From CAXBDP01 sp963974465 (GTDB lineage: Bacteria > Bacteroidota > Bacteroidia > Cytophagales > Cyclobacteriaceae), in the NCBI GenBank assembly GCA_049340005.1, contig JBMPIY010000005.1: a stretch of 64,000 bases of DNA, one strand, 5' to 3'. Both the position numbers and the translations under genes were made by a program. Below the pieces are notes generated by a model that ran no database searches, was not told the DNA's origin, and saw only the letters and a program-made list of their open reading frames with translations. Within the stretch, counting starts at the first letter, position 1; each line of letters begins with the position of its first letter. Below are positions 33,921 to 42,249 of this stretch, piece after piece.

Positions 33921-35039
33921 ATGCCCAAAAAAAGAACAAAAACTGACTTTTGCCTCAATTGTGGCCATGAAACAGGCGATTCGGTAGAATATTGTCCAGT
34001 CTGTGGGCAGGAAAATCGCGATCAAAATTTACCTATTACCCAGCTAATAGGGGAGTTTCTTTCTACTTTCTTGGCGCTGGATTCGCGATTTGTATCTAGC
34101 CTTAAGCCCTTTTTCTTTAAGCCTGGCTTTTTGACCAACCGTTTTAATGAAGGTCAAAGGGTTCATTATTCCAATCCGGTTCGTTTGTACGTTGTAACGA
34201 GTGTGCTTTACTTTTTTGTAATTTCTCTTTATTTGGGAGGCATAATTATAGAAGGTTTAGAAAAGAATCCTGATAGCTTTATGAATATTGATTCGGGAAA
34301 AGCTTCACTTTTGGAGCGATGGAATGAATTAGAAACAGATTCTGCTAAAGTTAAATTATTGCCAGATAGTCTTCGAAGTCAATATACTGGAGTGCAATCT
34401 GCTGATTCATTGCTAGCCATGATCAATGAAGATTTTATGGCTGAAACTGGATATTCACTGTTTCAAATGGATTCGATCAGAGCTAGTAGAACTGAAACAG
34501 CTAAGAGTTTTATGGATCGTATCAAAGATGGAGAACTGACTGATGAAGAGTTGCTTAGTTCCATGGATATCGATCCTGAGAAGGATAGTCAATTTTTGGT
34601 TTTTGGAGCATTGAAACTGCGTAAGCTACTTAATAATCAAGCTTATTTTGTTGATTATGCATTCCGCAATTTATCCTTGATGATGTTAATTGCAATTCCG
34701 CTTTTTGCAGCAATACTTAAGCTTTTTTATATCAGAGGGAAGAGGCTTTATATACAGCATATTATTCATGGTCTGCATATTCATTCCTTTGGCTTCATTT
34801 TGTTTTCCGTTGCTACCGTGCTTATGTATAATCTAAATGCAAGCAATACAACCTTATTTTGGATTGGTGCTTTGTTTTTTATGTGGGTTACTGGCTATTC
34901 TTATTTTTCATTCAGAAGAGTTTATAAGCAAGGTTGGTTCAAGACCTTGATGAAGTTTTTATTCGTAGGGTATTTCTATTTTACAGCACTTATATTTTTA
35001 TTGGTTGCGGAACTTTATGCAACATTTATGCTTTTTTAG
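33921..35039 (+). CDS. DUF3667 zinc-ribbon membrane protein
   Basis: This is a 372-residue protein. A zinc-ribbon with two C-x2-C pairs opens it (F-C-L-N-C-G-H ... Y-C-P-V-C-G-Q-E-N). A conserved segment around F-F-F-K-P-G-F-L-T-N-R-F and V-R-L-Y-V-V-T-S follows with a first TM, then an acidic soluble loop and three or four C-terminal TM helices. This is DUF3667, common in Bacteroidota, of unknown function. It is divergent from hutI with about 60 bases between them. Confidence 0.85.
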   Translation: MPKKRTKTDFCLNCGHETGDSVEYCPVCGQENRDQNLPITQLIGEFLSTFLALDSRFVSSLKPFFFKPGFLTNRFNEGQRVHYSNPVRLYVVTSVLYFFVISLYLGGIIIEGLEKNPDSFMNIDSGKASLLERWNELETDSAKVKLLPDSLRSQYTGVQSADSLLAMINEDFMAETGYSLFQMDSIRASRTETAKSFMDRIKDGELTDEELLSSMDIDPEKDSQFLVFGALKLRKLLNNQAYFVDYAFRNLSLMMLIAIPLFAAILKLFYIRGKRLYIQHIIHGLHIHSFGFILFSVATVLMYNLNASNTTLFWIGALFFMWVTGYSYFSFRRVYKQGWFKTLMKFLFVGYFYFTALIFLLVAELYATFMLF

Positions 35040-35065
35040 CCATAAAATTTTTCAAGCTTATTACA

Positions 35066-36127
35066 TCAAACTTTCTCTTTCTGAATAATCAGATTATCCG
35101 AAATCACCTTATATTGATTAAGGCTAAATGCCAATGTAGAAATACCATCGAATGATTTGTCTGGTGTAGTCTTGAGACTAATTCTTTTGCCTTGTGGATC
35201 GGCAAGTTTTACGATTTGGTGATCTCCAAAATAAGAAACTTTGAAAATAGCACCGCTTAATGGGAAATCTTCTCCGCTACCCAAACTTACATGCTCCGGT
35301 CGGAAAAGCAATTGTACCTCACCGGTATATTGATAGGCATTAGCATCCGGCAAAAAGCCAAATGGAGTAAGAAAACCTCCATCTTTTGCGCTTGCGATTA
35401 TAGCATTTTGCTTGCCGAAAAAGTTGGCTACATAAGCATTTACAGGTTCTTCGTAGAGGCTTTTAGGAGTGCCAATTTGCTGAAGTAATCCATTGTGCAG
35501 TATAGCAATGCGATCGGCTGTGGATAAAGCATCGCGTGTGTCGTGGGTTACGAATACTGCAGTGACTTTAGTTTTCTTTATGATCTGCCTTATTTCCTCC
35601 CGCACCTGATCCTTGAGCATGGCATCCAAATTACTAAATGGCTCATCCAGCAAAATGATGGATGGATTTGGCGCTATTGCTCTAGCCAATGCCACTCGTT
35701 GCTGCTGACCACCAGAAAGTTGATGTGGATATTTTTTGAAATTCTCATGTAAACCGACCATTTGTAAGGTATCCTTGGCTACTTGGTCGGCATTAATATT
35801 TTTGCCTGTCAGACCAAATTTCACATTGTCGAGCACATTCAGATGAGGGAACAGAGCATAATCTTGAAAGACCATTCCCACTTTACGCTCATTGGCAGGA
35901 ACTGATTTTTGGCCATTAACAATGCAAACGCCTGAAAGAGAAATATTTCCATCATTCGGATGCTCAAGTCCTGCAATTAGTCTCAAAAGGGTAGTTTTGC
36001 CAGAACCGCTTTCGCCTACCAAAGCTAGTATTTCACCGGACTCTACCTCTAAGGATACATTGTTTACTGCGAAGTAATCTGCCTTAGCGTATTTTTTGGT
36101 GATGTTATGAAGCTTCAGTATTGTCAT
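35066..36127 (-). CDS. iron ABC transporter ATP-binding protein, FbpC-like
   Basis: This is a 353-residue ATPase. Walker A G-E-S-G-S-G-K-T-T, signature L-S-G-G-Q-Q-Q-R, Walker B I-I-L-L-D-E-P and a switch His in V-F-V-T-H-D are all present. A C-terminal TOBE-like domain covers about residues 270-350. It powers import by the adjacent FbpB-like permease. It is the last gene of the three-gene minus-strand operon. Confidence 0.88.
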   Translation of the reverse strand: MTILKLHNITKKYAKADYFAVNNVSLEVESGEILALVGESGSGKTTLLRLIAGLEHPNDGNISLSGVCIVNGQKSVPANERKVGMVFQDYALFPHLNVLDNVKFGLTGKNINADQVAKDTLQMVGLHENFKKYPHQLSGGQQQRVALARAIAPNPSIILLDEPFSNLDAMLKDQVREEIRQIIKKTKVTAVFVTHDTRDALSTADRIAILHNGLLQQIGTPKSLYEEPVNAYVANFFGKQNAIIASAKDGGFLTPFGFLPDANAYQYTGEVQLLFRPEHVSLGSGEDFPLSGAIFKVSYFGDHQIVKLADPQGKRISLKTTPDKSFDGISTLAFSLNQYKVISDNLIIQKEKV

Positions 36128-36146
36128 TTTAAAAATCTAATTATGC

Positions 36147-37781
36147 TTATCCATTGCGCTTTCGGATCAATTTATTCAGGAAAATTATCGGTAAAATTCC
36201 TGTCAGTATAATCACCAAAGAGGCATTGGCCGATTCCGCGATCATCTCATTAGTTGCCATATCAAAAGCCTTTGTAGCTAGTGTATGGTAATTAAAAGGA
36301 CGCAAAATCAGGGTCAAAGGTAATTCTTTTAGTACATCTACAAATACTAATAAGATGCCGCTTAGCATACTTGTTTTAATAAGCGGGAGGTCGATGTTCC
36401 ACAATGTGCGCATGGAGCCTTGCCCTAATAGTCGGCTGGCTTCATTTACGTGGATGCCAATTTTCTGAAAACCAGCATCTAGCGGATTGTATCCTACGGC
36501 CATGAATCGGACGATATAGGCAAATACTAATGCAAATAAAGTTCCTGAGAAAATTAGCCCAACAGACTGTGGAGTGAAAACACTCATGAGCCATTTGTCC
36601 AAATTCAATAGCGGAATCATGATGCCAACTGCAATCACAGCCCCCGGAATTGCATAACCGAGTGTGGCTATTTTAGTGATGTTTTTCACCCATGCAAATG
36701 GACTCAAACGGAGAGCATATAGAAGGATTATCGATAAGACTACCACTGCGAAACCCGTGCCGGCGGCTAGAGAAAAGCTCCTGTAAATAAGTAAGAGAAA
36801 ATCCCAACTTGCTACTTTGTGCCAAGTGAGATTTACCCAATAGAAGATCTGTAATAGAGGTAGTCCAAAGCTGATCAAAAAGATCGTGGTGCAAATGCCA
36901 AAGAATACGAATTTCATGCCCTTTCCAGCTTTGATTCGCTCGAATGGCTTGCTCATGGAATTGGCTTGGGCGTACTTTCTATTGCCTCTTTGCAGGCTTT
37001 CCAAGTACAATAATACCAGTACAAAGAGCATTAGAATTGCAGCTAAATAAATAGCAGTAGTTGCATCTCCCATTGAGAACCAAGCACGAAATATCCCTGT
37101 GGTAAATGTGTTTACGCCAAAATATTTTACGGTGCCATAGTCATTCAATACTTCCATGGAAGCCAAGGCAATTCCAGCCACAATTGCAGGCCGAGCCATT
37201 GGAAGTGCTACTTTTAAGAAAGTGCGCAATCGACTGCTTCCTAGCAATGCAGAAGCTTCTTGTAAAGTACGAGACTGTTGTAAAAAGGAGGATCGACTGA
37301 TTACGAAGATGTAGGGAAACAAAGTAATTGAAAGGATAAAAATTGCTCCAGGCAAATTCATTATGTCGATCAAGCTTCCTTTGGTTACAATGCCTAAATT
37401 ATTTCTTAGAAATGAATTGAGTGGCCCTGTATATTCTAGCATTCCGGTGTAAGTATATGCCATGATATAGGCTGGAAAACCAAGCGGGAGGATAAGCAGC
37501 CACTCAAAATATCTTCTACCGGGAAAATCATATGCTGATACGAGCCAAGCAGCACTTATGCCAATTAGCGATGCGAAAATGGCTACACCAAAAAGGAGTA
37601 AAATTGTATTTTTAAAATAGCCCAAAAGTTGGGTGTCCACCAAGTGATTCCAACTTTCGCCGGGTACGGCAAATAGTTTCACCAGAATAGTAAAAATGGG
37701 AATGGACACAAGCAGCAATACTATGATTGCTGCCAATGCCCATCTATTCCACCAATAATACCTTTGCTTGGCTAATTCCAA
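36147..37781 (-). CDS. iron ABC transporter permease, FbpB-like
   Basis: This is a 544-residue fused double permease with about 12 TM segments in two homologous halves. EAA-type loops lie in each: L-G-S-S-R-L-R-T-F-L-K-V-A-L-P in the first and L-G-Q-G-S-M-R-T-L-W-N-I-D-L-P in the second. This length and layout are typical of the FbpB/SfuB ferric iron permeases. 19 bases lie between it and fbpC, 24 between it and the binding protein. Confidence 0.88.
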   Translation of the reverse strand: MELAKQRYYWWNRWALAAIIVLLLVSIPIFTILVKLFAVPGESWNHLVDTQLLGYFKNTILLLFGVAIFASLIGISAAWLVSAYDFPGRRYFEWLLILPLGFPAYIMAYTYTGMLEYTGPLNSFLRNNLGIVTKGSLIDIMNLPGAIFILSITLFPYIFVISRSSFLQQSRTLQEASALLGSSRLRTFLKVALPMARPAIVAGIALASMEVLNDYGTVKYFGVNTFTTGIFRAWFSMGDATTAIYLAAILMLFVLVLLYLESLQRGNRKYAQANSMSKPFERIKAGKGMKFVFFGICTTIFLISFGLPLLQIFYWVNLTWHKVASWDFLLLIYRSFSLAAGTGFAVVVLSIILLYALRLSPFAWVKNITKIATLGYAIPGAVIAVGIMIPLLNLDKWLMSVFTPQSVGLIFSGTLFALVFAYIVRFMAVGYNPLDAGFQKIGIHVNEASRLLGQGSMRTLWNIDLPLIKTSMLSGILLVFVDVLKELPLTLILRPFNYHTLATKAFDMATNEMIAESANASLVIILTGILPIIFLNKLIRKRNG

Positions 37782-37805
37782 AATCGCTTCAATTATTCTA
37801 TCTAC

Positions 37806-38849
37806 TTATTTCCAACCCACACGGTCAAAAATCATTACTGCCTTTTGGTTGTTTTCGCCTAATACAGAAAGATTCAATTCATCTGATTTGAAGTTCCCCC
37901 AGCTTTTTAGTAATTCCGAATGTTCCACATTTGGGTTTACTGGGTATTCATAATTGATATTTGCCAAGGTTCCTTGAGCAGATTCGCTAGAAAGGAATTC
38001 AATTAGCTTGATGGCATTTTCTTTGTTTGGCGCATATTTCGTAACTCCGGCTCCAGAAATATTTACGTGGGTACCTCTATCGTTTTGATTTGGGAAGAAA
38101 ATGCCAACTTGTTCAGCTGCTAATTTTTCCTCTGGATTCTCATCATTAAGCATAATACCGATGTAATAGGTGTTTACAATTGCAACATCACCTTCGCCAG
38201 CAGCAACAGCTTTCACTTGGTCTCTATCGTTGCCTTTAGGCTCACGAGCCATATTTGCTAATACATTTGAAGCCCATTGCTCAGCGACTTCTTCACCATT
38301 TGCAGCAATAATAGATGCCATCAATGATTGATTGTAGATGTTTTCTGAGCTTCTAGTTAAAATTCTACCTTTCCAGTTTTCGTTAGCCAAATCTTCATAG
38401 GTGCTGAGTTCTTCAGGAGTTACGCGTTCTTTGCTATAGGCAAGAATTCTTGCACGGTAGGTCAAACCAAACCAATATCCCTCAGGGTTTCTGAATTTAG
38501 ATGGAATATTTTGGTTCAAAATATCAGATTGAACCGCTTGTAATAGGCCTTTTTCATTGGCTCTATGTAGTCTGCCTGCATCAACTGTAATTAGTACATC
38601 AGCAGGTGAGCCTTCACCTTCCAATTCTAATTTCTGGATAAGTTCGTCTGCACTTGCGCTTACTACATTCACTGCAATGCCTGTTTCGGTAGTAAACTGA
38701 TCGAATAATTGTTGATCAGCTTCGTAGTGACGGTGCGTATACACATTCACAACTTCTTGTTCAGTTTCTTCAGTGGTAGTTTCGCAGGATACGATTGCCA
38801 TCCAAGCAAAACCCAAAAGAACGATTTTAAATACTGATTTCATTTTCAT
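37806..38849 (-). CDS. Fe(3+) ABC transporter substrate-binding lipoprotein, FbpA-like
   Basis: This is a 347-residue lipoprotein with signal ending in AIVSC (Cys22). The fold motifs N-V-Y-T-H-R-H-Y-E-A-D and T-D-A-type D-V-L-I-T-V-D-A-G-R-L match class of FutA/FbpA binding proteins. A Tyr pair near 225 (N-T-Y-Y-I-G) is the expected iron ligand region. It is the first gene of the operon. A perfect 19-bp palindrome resembling DtxR-family iron or manganese boxes lies 79 bases upstream. Confidence 0.88.
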   Translation of the reverse strand: MKMKSVFKIVLLGFAWMAIVSCETTTEETEQEVVNVYTHRHYEADQQLFDQFTTETGIAVNVVSASADELIQKLELEGEGSPADVLITVDAGRLHRANEKGLLQAVQSDILNQNIPSKFRNPEGYWFGLTYRARILAYSKERVTPEELSTYEDLANENWKGRILTRSSENIYNQSLMASIIAANGEEVAEQWASNVLANMAREPKGNDRDQVKAVAAGEGDVAIVNTYYIGIMLNDENPEEKLAAEQVGIFFPNQNDRGTHVNISGAGVTKYAPNKENAIKLIEFLSSESAQGTLANINYEYPVNPNVEHSELLKSWGNFKSDELNLSVLGENNQKAVMIFDRVGWK

Positions 38850-38884
38850 GAGGTTTATGGTTTTTGTTTTTCTTTTGTTGGCTA

Positions 38885-38946
38885 TAGATAAGTGTATCTA
38901 ATCTATTGGTGGACAAAATTAAATGTTATTTAGATTAAATCTAAAT
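38885..38946. promoter_or_regulatory. metal-regulator-like operators upstream of fbpA
   Basis: ATTTAGATTAAATCTAAAT at 38928-38946 is a perfect palindrome about a central base. A second dyad, TAGATA-AGTG-TATCTA, lies at 38885-38900. The TTTAGA...TCTAAA shape resembles operators of DtxR/MntR-type metal repressors. Both lie upstream of the Fbp operon, which fits iron control. Confidence 0.6.
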
Positions 38947-39095
38947 TAAAACAATATTTTTCTACCCATTTGCGGAGAAATTTTAAGAATGGTTTAAAAT
39001 AGAAATCAGCAATAAATTGCGAACGCAAATTAGCCGAGATGTAGATGTGAATTTATGCGTTTTGTCAGGAAAATTCTTGATTTGCAAAAGGAATA

Positions 39096-39812
39096 TTACC
39101 AATTCAAGGAGTAATTTCCACCATTGGTGAAGGCAATACTTGCGCTCTCATTTCCCTCAAAAGTAAGAACTCCCTCATAGTTAAAAAACCTACCACTAAT
39201 TGAGGCTCCACTGAAAACGAAATTGGCGGTGCCAGAGGATATTTCTTGTGATTCTCCGTCCACAATAATGTCAATTCCAACAAAAGATATTTTTCCTACA
39301 TATCCATCTAGTATATCATTACTGGCTCTGTATGAGCCTTCTATATCGGTAATTAGATTTATCGTAAACTCATTCTCAAGATTGCTCAGTCCACTAAGAT
39401 ATATGCTGGTTTCGATTTTTTCATTGGCAGAAAGATCATTAGTTAAGTATCTTCGGTTGCCATCCAATATGCTTGTCAACTCAAATGGTTTATCTTCTAA
39501 ATCACATTCATTTTCTAAAGTCCAGGTATAGCTATATGAATTTCTACTATTGATTACTTCATTTAGAGAAGAGTCATTAAGAACATCGCAACCTAAGTCT
39601 GCAGCAGTGAGCCCTTGTAATGCAGTTGCATTTATCTGTGAAATCAAACCTCCTGAATTAGGTAAGATTGCTCCTTCAATTGCCAATACTACATCCTCTT
39701 CCAAAATTGAAATTGGTTCAGGGGTTTCTTCTTGACATGAATTGAGGGAAAAGAGTAAAGCAATTACAACAATAAGAATATTTCTGTTTGATCGATACTG
39801 TTGAATAAGCAT
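39096..39812 (-). CDS. hypothetical beta-rich lipoprotein
   Basis: The ATG at 39812 gives 238 residues with a lipoprotein signal ending in FSLNSC; a more distal ATG at 39863 would add 17 residues. The rest alternates short hydrophobic strands and Asn/Ser/Gly turns with no known motif. It may be a surface lipoprotein. It stands alone, and no operon is evident. Confidence 0.55.
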   Translation of the reverse strand: MLIQQYRSNRNILIVVIALLFSLNSCQEETPEPISILEEDVVLAIEGAILPNSGGLISQINATALQGLTAADLGCDVLNDSSLNEVINSRNSYSYTWTLENECDLEDKPFELTSILDGNRRYLTNDLSANEKIETSIYLSGLSNLENEFTINLITDIEGSYRASNDILDGYVGKISFVGIDIIVDGESQEISSGTANFVFSGASISGRFFNYEGVLTFEGNESASIAFTNGGNYSLNW

Positions 39813-40013
39813 GTAATTCTTATTAAAAATTTTGTTCAAAATTAACGGTAGTATTCTTTGCAATCAAGGATTAAAAAAATAGCGGGAGGTTTATTTATGA
39901 AATTAGTTTTCAAGCTATTTTCAATTAACCACTCTCACCTATCCAACAACGATGAAATGATTAAATATTATACTGAATATAATATTGTGCTAAGTGTTTT
40001 GAACGGTATTTGT

Positions 40014-40052
40014 GAAAAGAAAAGCCATCCACTTTTTAATAAGCAGATGGCT
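40014..40052 (-). terminator. intrinsic terminator of the DoxX gene
   Basis: On the minus strand AGCCATC and GATGGCT (40023-40029 and 40046-40052) form a 7-bp stem directly followed by TTTTCTTTTC. It lies just after the stop of the DoxX gene at 40073. Confidence 0.65.
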
Positions 40053-40072
40053 CACATCATTTGTATAGTTAC

Positions 40073-40435
40073 TTAGCTTTTGAATCTTCCCGAAAAATAA
40101 AATGCTGCACCCGATAAGGCAATGTCTTTTAAAAGGTTACTCATTGAGGCTTGGGCACCATCCATTGCTCCAGGCAGATGAACGGTAAGTGCAAATATCA
40201 AAAGCATAATACCCAGTAAAAGCATAGCAAGGGAGGTTTGGATTTTTAAAATCAAACTTAGGCTAGCTAAGATCAAACCAGCTCCTGAAATGTAGACAAA
40301 AACTGTAGGAGCAGGTAAGTAAGCGGGAACTATCCCAGACATTTCAGTGGCGTTCATAAAATGGAAAATACCAAAAATCATAATTGGTAAGGCAAATAAA
40401 AATCTGCCAATCATTGATAAGCTTTCTTCTTTCAT
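40073..40435 (-). CDS. DoxX-family membrane protein
   Basis: This is a 120-residue protein with four TM helices and the DoxX start pattern (G-R-F-L-F-A-L-P-I-M-I-F-G-I-F-H-F). Homologues are linked to thiol or redox stress and quinone metabolism, but no precise reaction is assigned. A perfect dyad TACTTAA-N7-TTAAGTA lies four bases upstream of the ATG, so it is probably repressed by a DNA-binding regulator not seen here. Confidence 0.8.
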   Translation of the reverse strand: MKEESLSMIGRFLFALPIMIFGIFHFMNATEMSGIVPAYLPAPTVFVYISGAGLILASLSLILKIQTSLAMLLLGIMLLIFALTVHLPGAMDGAQASMSNLLKDIALSGAAFYFSGRFKS

Positions 40436-40439
40436 GGTA

Positions 40440-40460
40440 TACTTAATTTTGTTTTAAGTA
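40440..40460. promoter_or_regulatory. operator-like dyad TACTTAA-N7-TTAAGTA before doxX
   Basis: The perfect 7+7 bp inverted repeat with a 7-base centre starts four bases upstream of the DoxX start codon (minus strand). Dyads of this kind with AAGTA/TACTT half-sites are typical of HxlR- and MarR-type repressors. Confidence 0.55.
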
Positions 40461-40533
40461 CAATTTACAGATTATTATTTTTACGTAAAACCAAATGAAG
40501 AAATTTTATAAGTTTAATTGATTGTATGTCAGA

Positions 40534-42126
40534 CTATTTGTTAACTACTTTTCTCAAAAATATACCCTCTGGATCTACGGTAGGTCTTTGATTAGTTAGG
40601 ATTGAAATTGGCTGTTTTGAAAGTTCCATAATCTTAACGCCATCGGCTGTGTGCACTTCCATAGGAATGCTGAAATTGATATTTGGGATGGAAATGCTGT
40701 ATTCTCCGTCTTCACCCTCCCGCACAATTACTTCCGGTATTTCTGTAGTATTCATAAAAAAGGCAAAGAAGTTTGTGTAATCTTCTCCACTTTTCTTATT
40801 TACCAAATTCACAAAATACTCTGTTGTTATTCCATTCAGATATGTGCTTTCTGGTGTATTAGCGAGATCATACAAAATTCCAAAAAAGAGATCATCACCA
40901 AGCATTTGCCAAAGCATATGAAGGACAAAAGCGCCTTTACCATAAATATCCGGATGATAGGCCGCTACGGAATTCACCTGCCGCCCCATTACAATGGGTT
41001 TTTGGTTTGCTACATTATTTCTGGTTTGGCTCATCTTTTTCCAATATTCATCCCAGCCAAACTTGGTGTATAAATATAATGCGTCTGAAAACGCACAAAT
41101 GCCTTCGTGAATCCAAAAATCTGCCCAATCGGAAGCTGTTACCTTATTCGCCCACCATTCGTGCCCCAACTCATGTAGCAGCAACCAATCATACGTTTTG
41201 CCTTGAGTTACTGTAAATCTGTATTCATTTCCATAGGCATTTATGGTTTGATGCTCCATCCCCAAATAGGGCGTTTCTACCAAGCCGAATTTTTCTTTTG
41301 CAAATGGATATTCTCCAAAATACTGCTCATGATGTTTTAAATTATCAATCGACAACTCAGCCATAGTTTGCAGTTTGTCTTCATTTTCTTCCAGCAAATA
41401 CACATCTACTTTCACGGGATTATTGTCCACCGACGTGTAGGAAGTGCTGTAGTTTGCAAACTTGCCTATGGTAAAATTGATGCTATAATTATTAATTGGA
41501 TATTGGGTAAACCAAGTATAAATGGACTGTTCGTTTTCAACTTCAACCACAGATTCTAGTAAGCCATTGCCAATGGCTTGGTAGCCAAAAGGCACAGATA
41601 TACTCATTCGAACGGAGTCCGGCTTGTCGCTAGGTTGATCTTTGCAAGGCATAAAAATATCGGCGCCGTCGTTCTGACAACTCAAGCCAATCCAATGGTT
41701 ACCATTTGGGCTTTTTTCGAAAGTAAAACCACCTTCCCAAGGAGGATTTGGCGCAATGGGTACTAGTCCTCCGTATTTCACTGTCAATTTCACCAGACCA
41801 TTTTCGACTAAACTTCTATCGAAAGGAATGCTAATCTTGCCGTTTTCATGCTTAAATGAAAGAGATTTACTGCCTGAAATAATGCTTTCGATTTTGTAGG
41901 CACTTACCAAATCAAGTTCCCAGTGAGATTGATTGCTGAGCTGCTGAAAAACAATTTTTACAGAGCCGGCCAAGGTTTTCGTTTCCGGGTCGACCTTCAG
42001 ATCAAGCTCATAGTATTTGATATCCATTGCTGCTTGCAATTCATTAAGCGGGCCACCTGAGCTTGGCCTTTGAGCAAGAGCAATTACAGGAAAACCTATA
42101 ATTAGCAGAATTAGTAATTTCTTCAT
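40534..42126 (-). CDS. M1-family metallopeptidase (aminopeptidase N-like)
   Basis: This is a 530-residue secreted peptidase with a signal peptide ending in ALAQ. The zinc motif is H-E-L-G-H-E-W-W, with the third ligand in the following W-I-H-E-G-I-C; the usual text here is W-L-N-E-G-F-A. The exopeptidase motif is replaced by G-L-V-E-T-P-Y-L-G-M-E-H instead of GAMEN. It ends soon after the catalytic domain and lacks the long C-terminal domain of full-length enzymes. Substrate unknown. Confidence 0.85.
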   Translation of the reverse strand: MKKLLILLIIGFPVIALAQRPSSGGPLNELQAAMDIKYYELDLKVDPETKTLAGSVKIVFQQLSNQSHWELDLVSAYKIESIISGSKSLSFKHENGKISIPFDRSLVENGLVKLTVKYGGLVPIAPNPPWEGGFTFEKSPNGNHWIGLSCQNDGADIFMPCKDQPSDKPDSVRMSISVPFGYQAIGNGLLESVVEVENEQSIYTWFTQYPINNYSINFTIGKFANYSTSYTSVDNNPVKVDVYLLEENEDKLQTMAELSIDNLKHHEQYFGEYPFAKEKFGLVETPYLGMEHQTINAYGNEYRFTVTQGKTYDWLLLHELGHEWWANKVTASDWADFWIHEGICAFSDALYLYTKFGWDEYWKKMSQTRNNVANQKPIVMGRQVNSVAAYHPDIYGKGAFVLHMLWQMLGDDLFFGILYDLANTPESTYLNGITTEYFVNLVNKKSGEDYTNFFAFFMNTTEIPEVIVREGEDGEYSISIPNINFSIPMEVHTADGVKIMELSKQPISILTNQRPTVDPEGIFLRKVVNK

Positions 42127-42249
42127 CTTTTGGCTTTTTGTGAAAGCAATTTACAAATTTGAATCCTTATTTCTTTTTAGAATTTATTTCTGGCTGCTTG
42201 AGTATAATTCCTTGCACAATCTGATTTTCATGCCTTAATTCAATCATAG

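Noticed and set aside
33858..34025. N-terminal extension of HutI
   Set aside because: It runs through the promoter region and into the divergent DUF3667 gene; the family start fits 33857.
39897..40076. Open frame on the + strand between the lipoprotein and DoxX
   Set aside because: It overlaps the DoxX terminator hairpin, has no family similarity that I see and no signal or motif. It is most likely chance.
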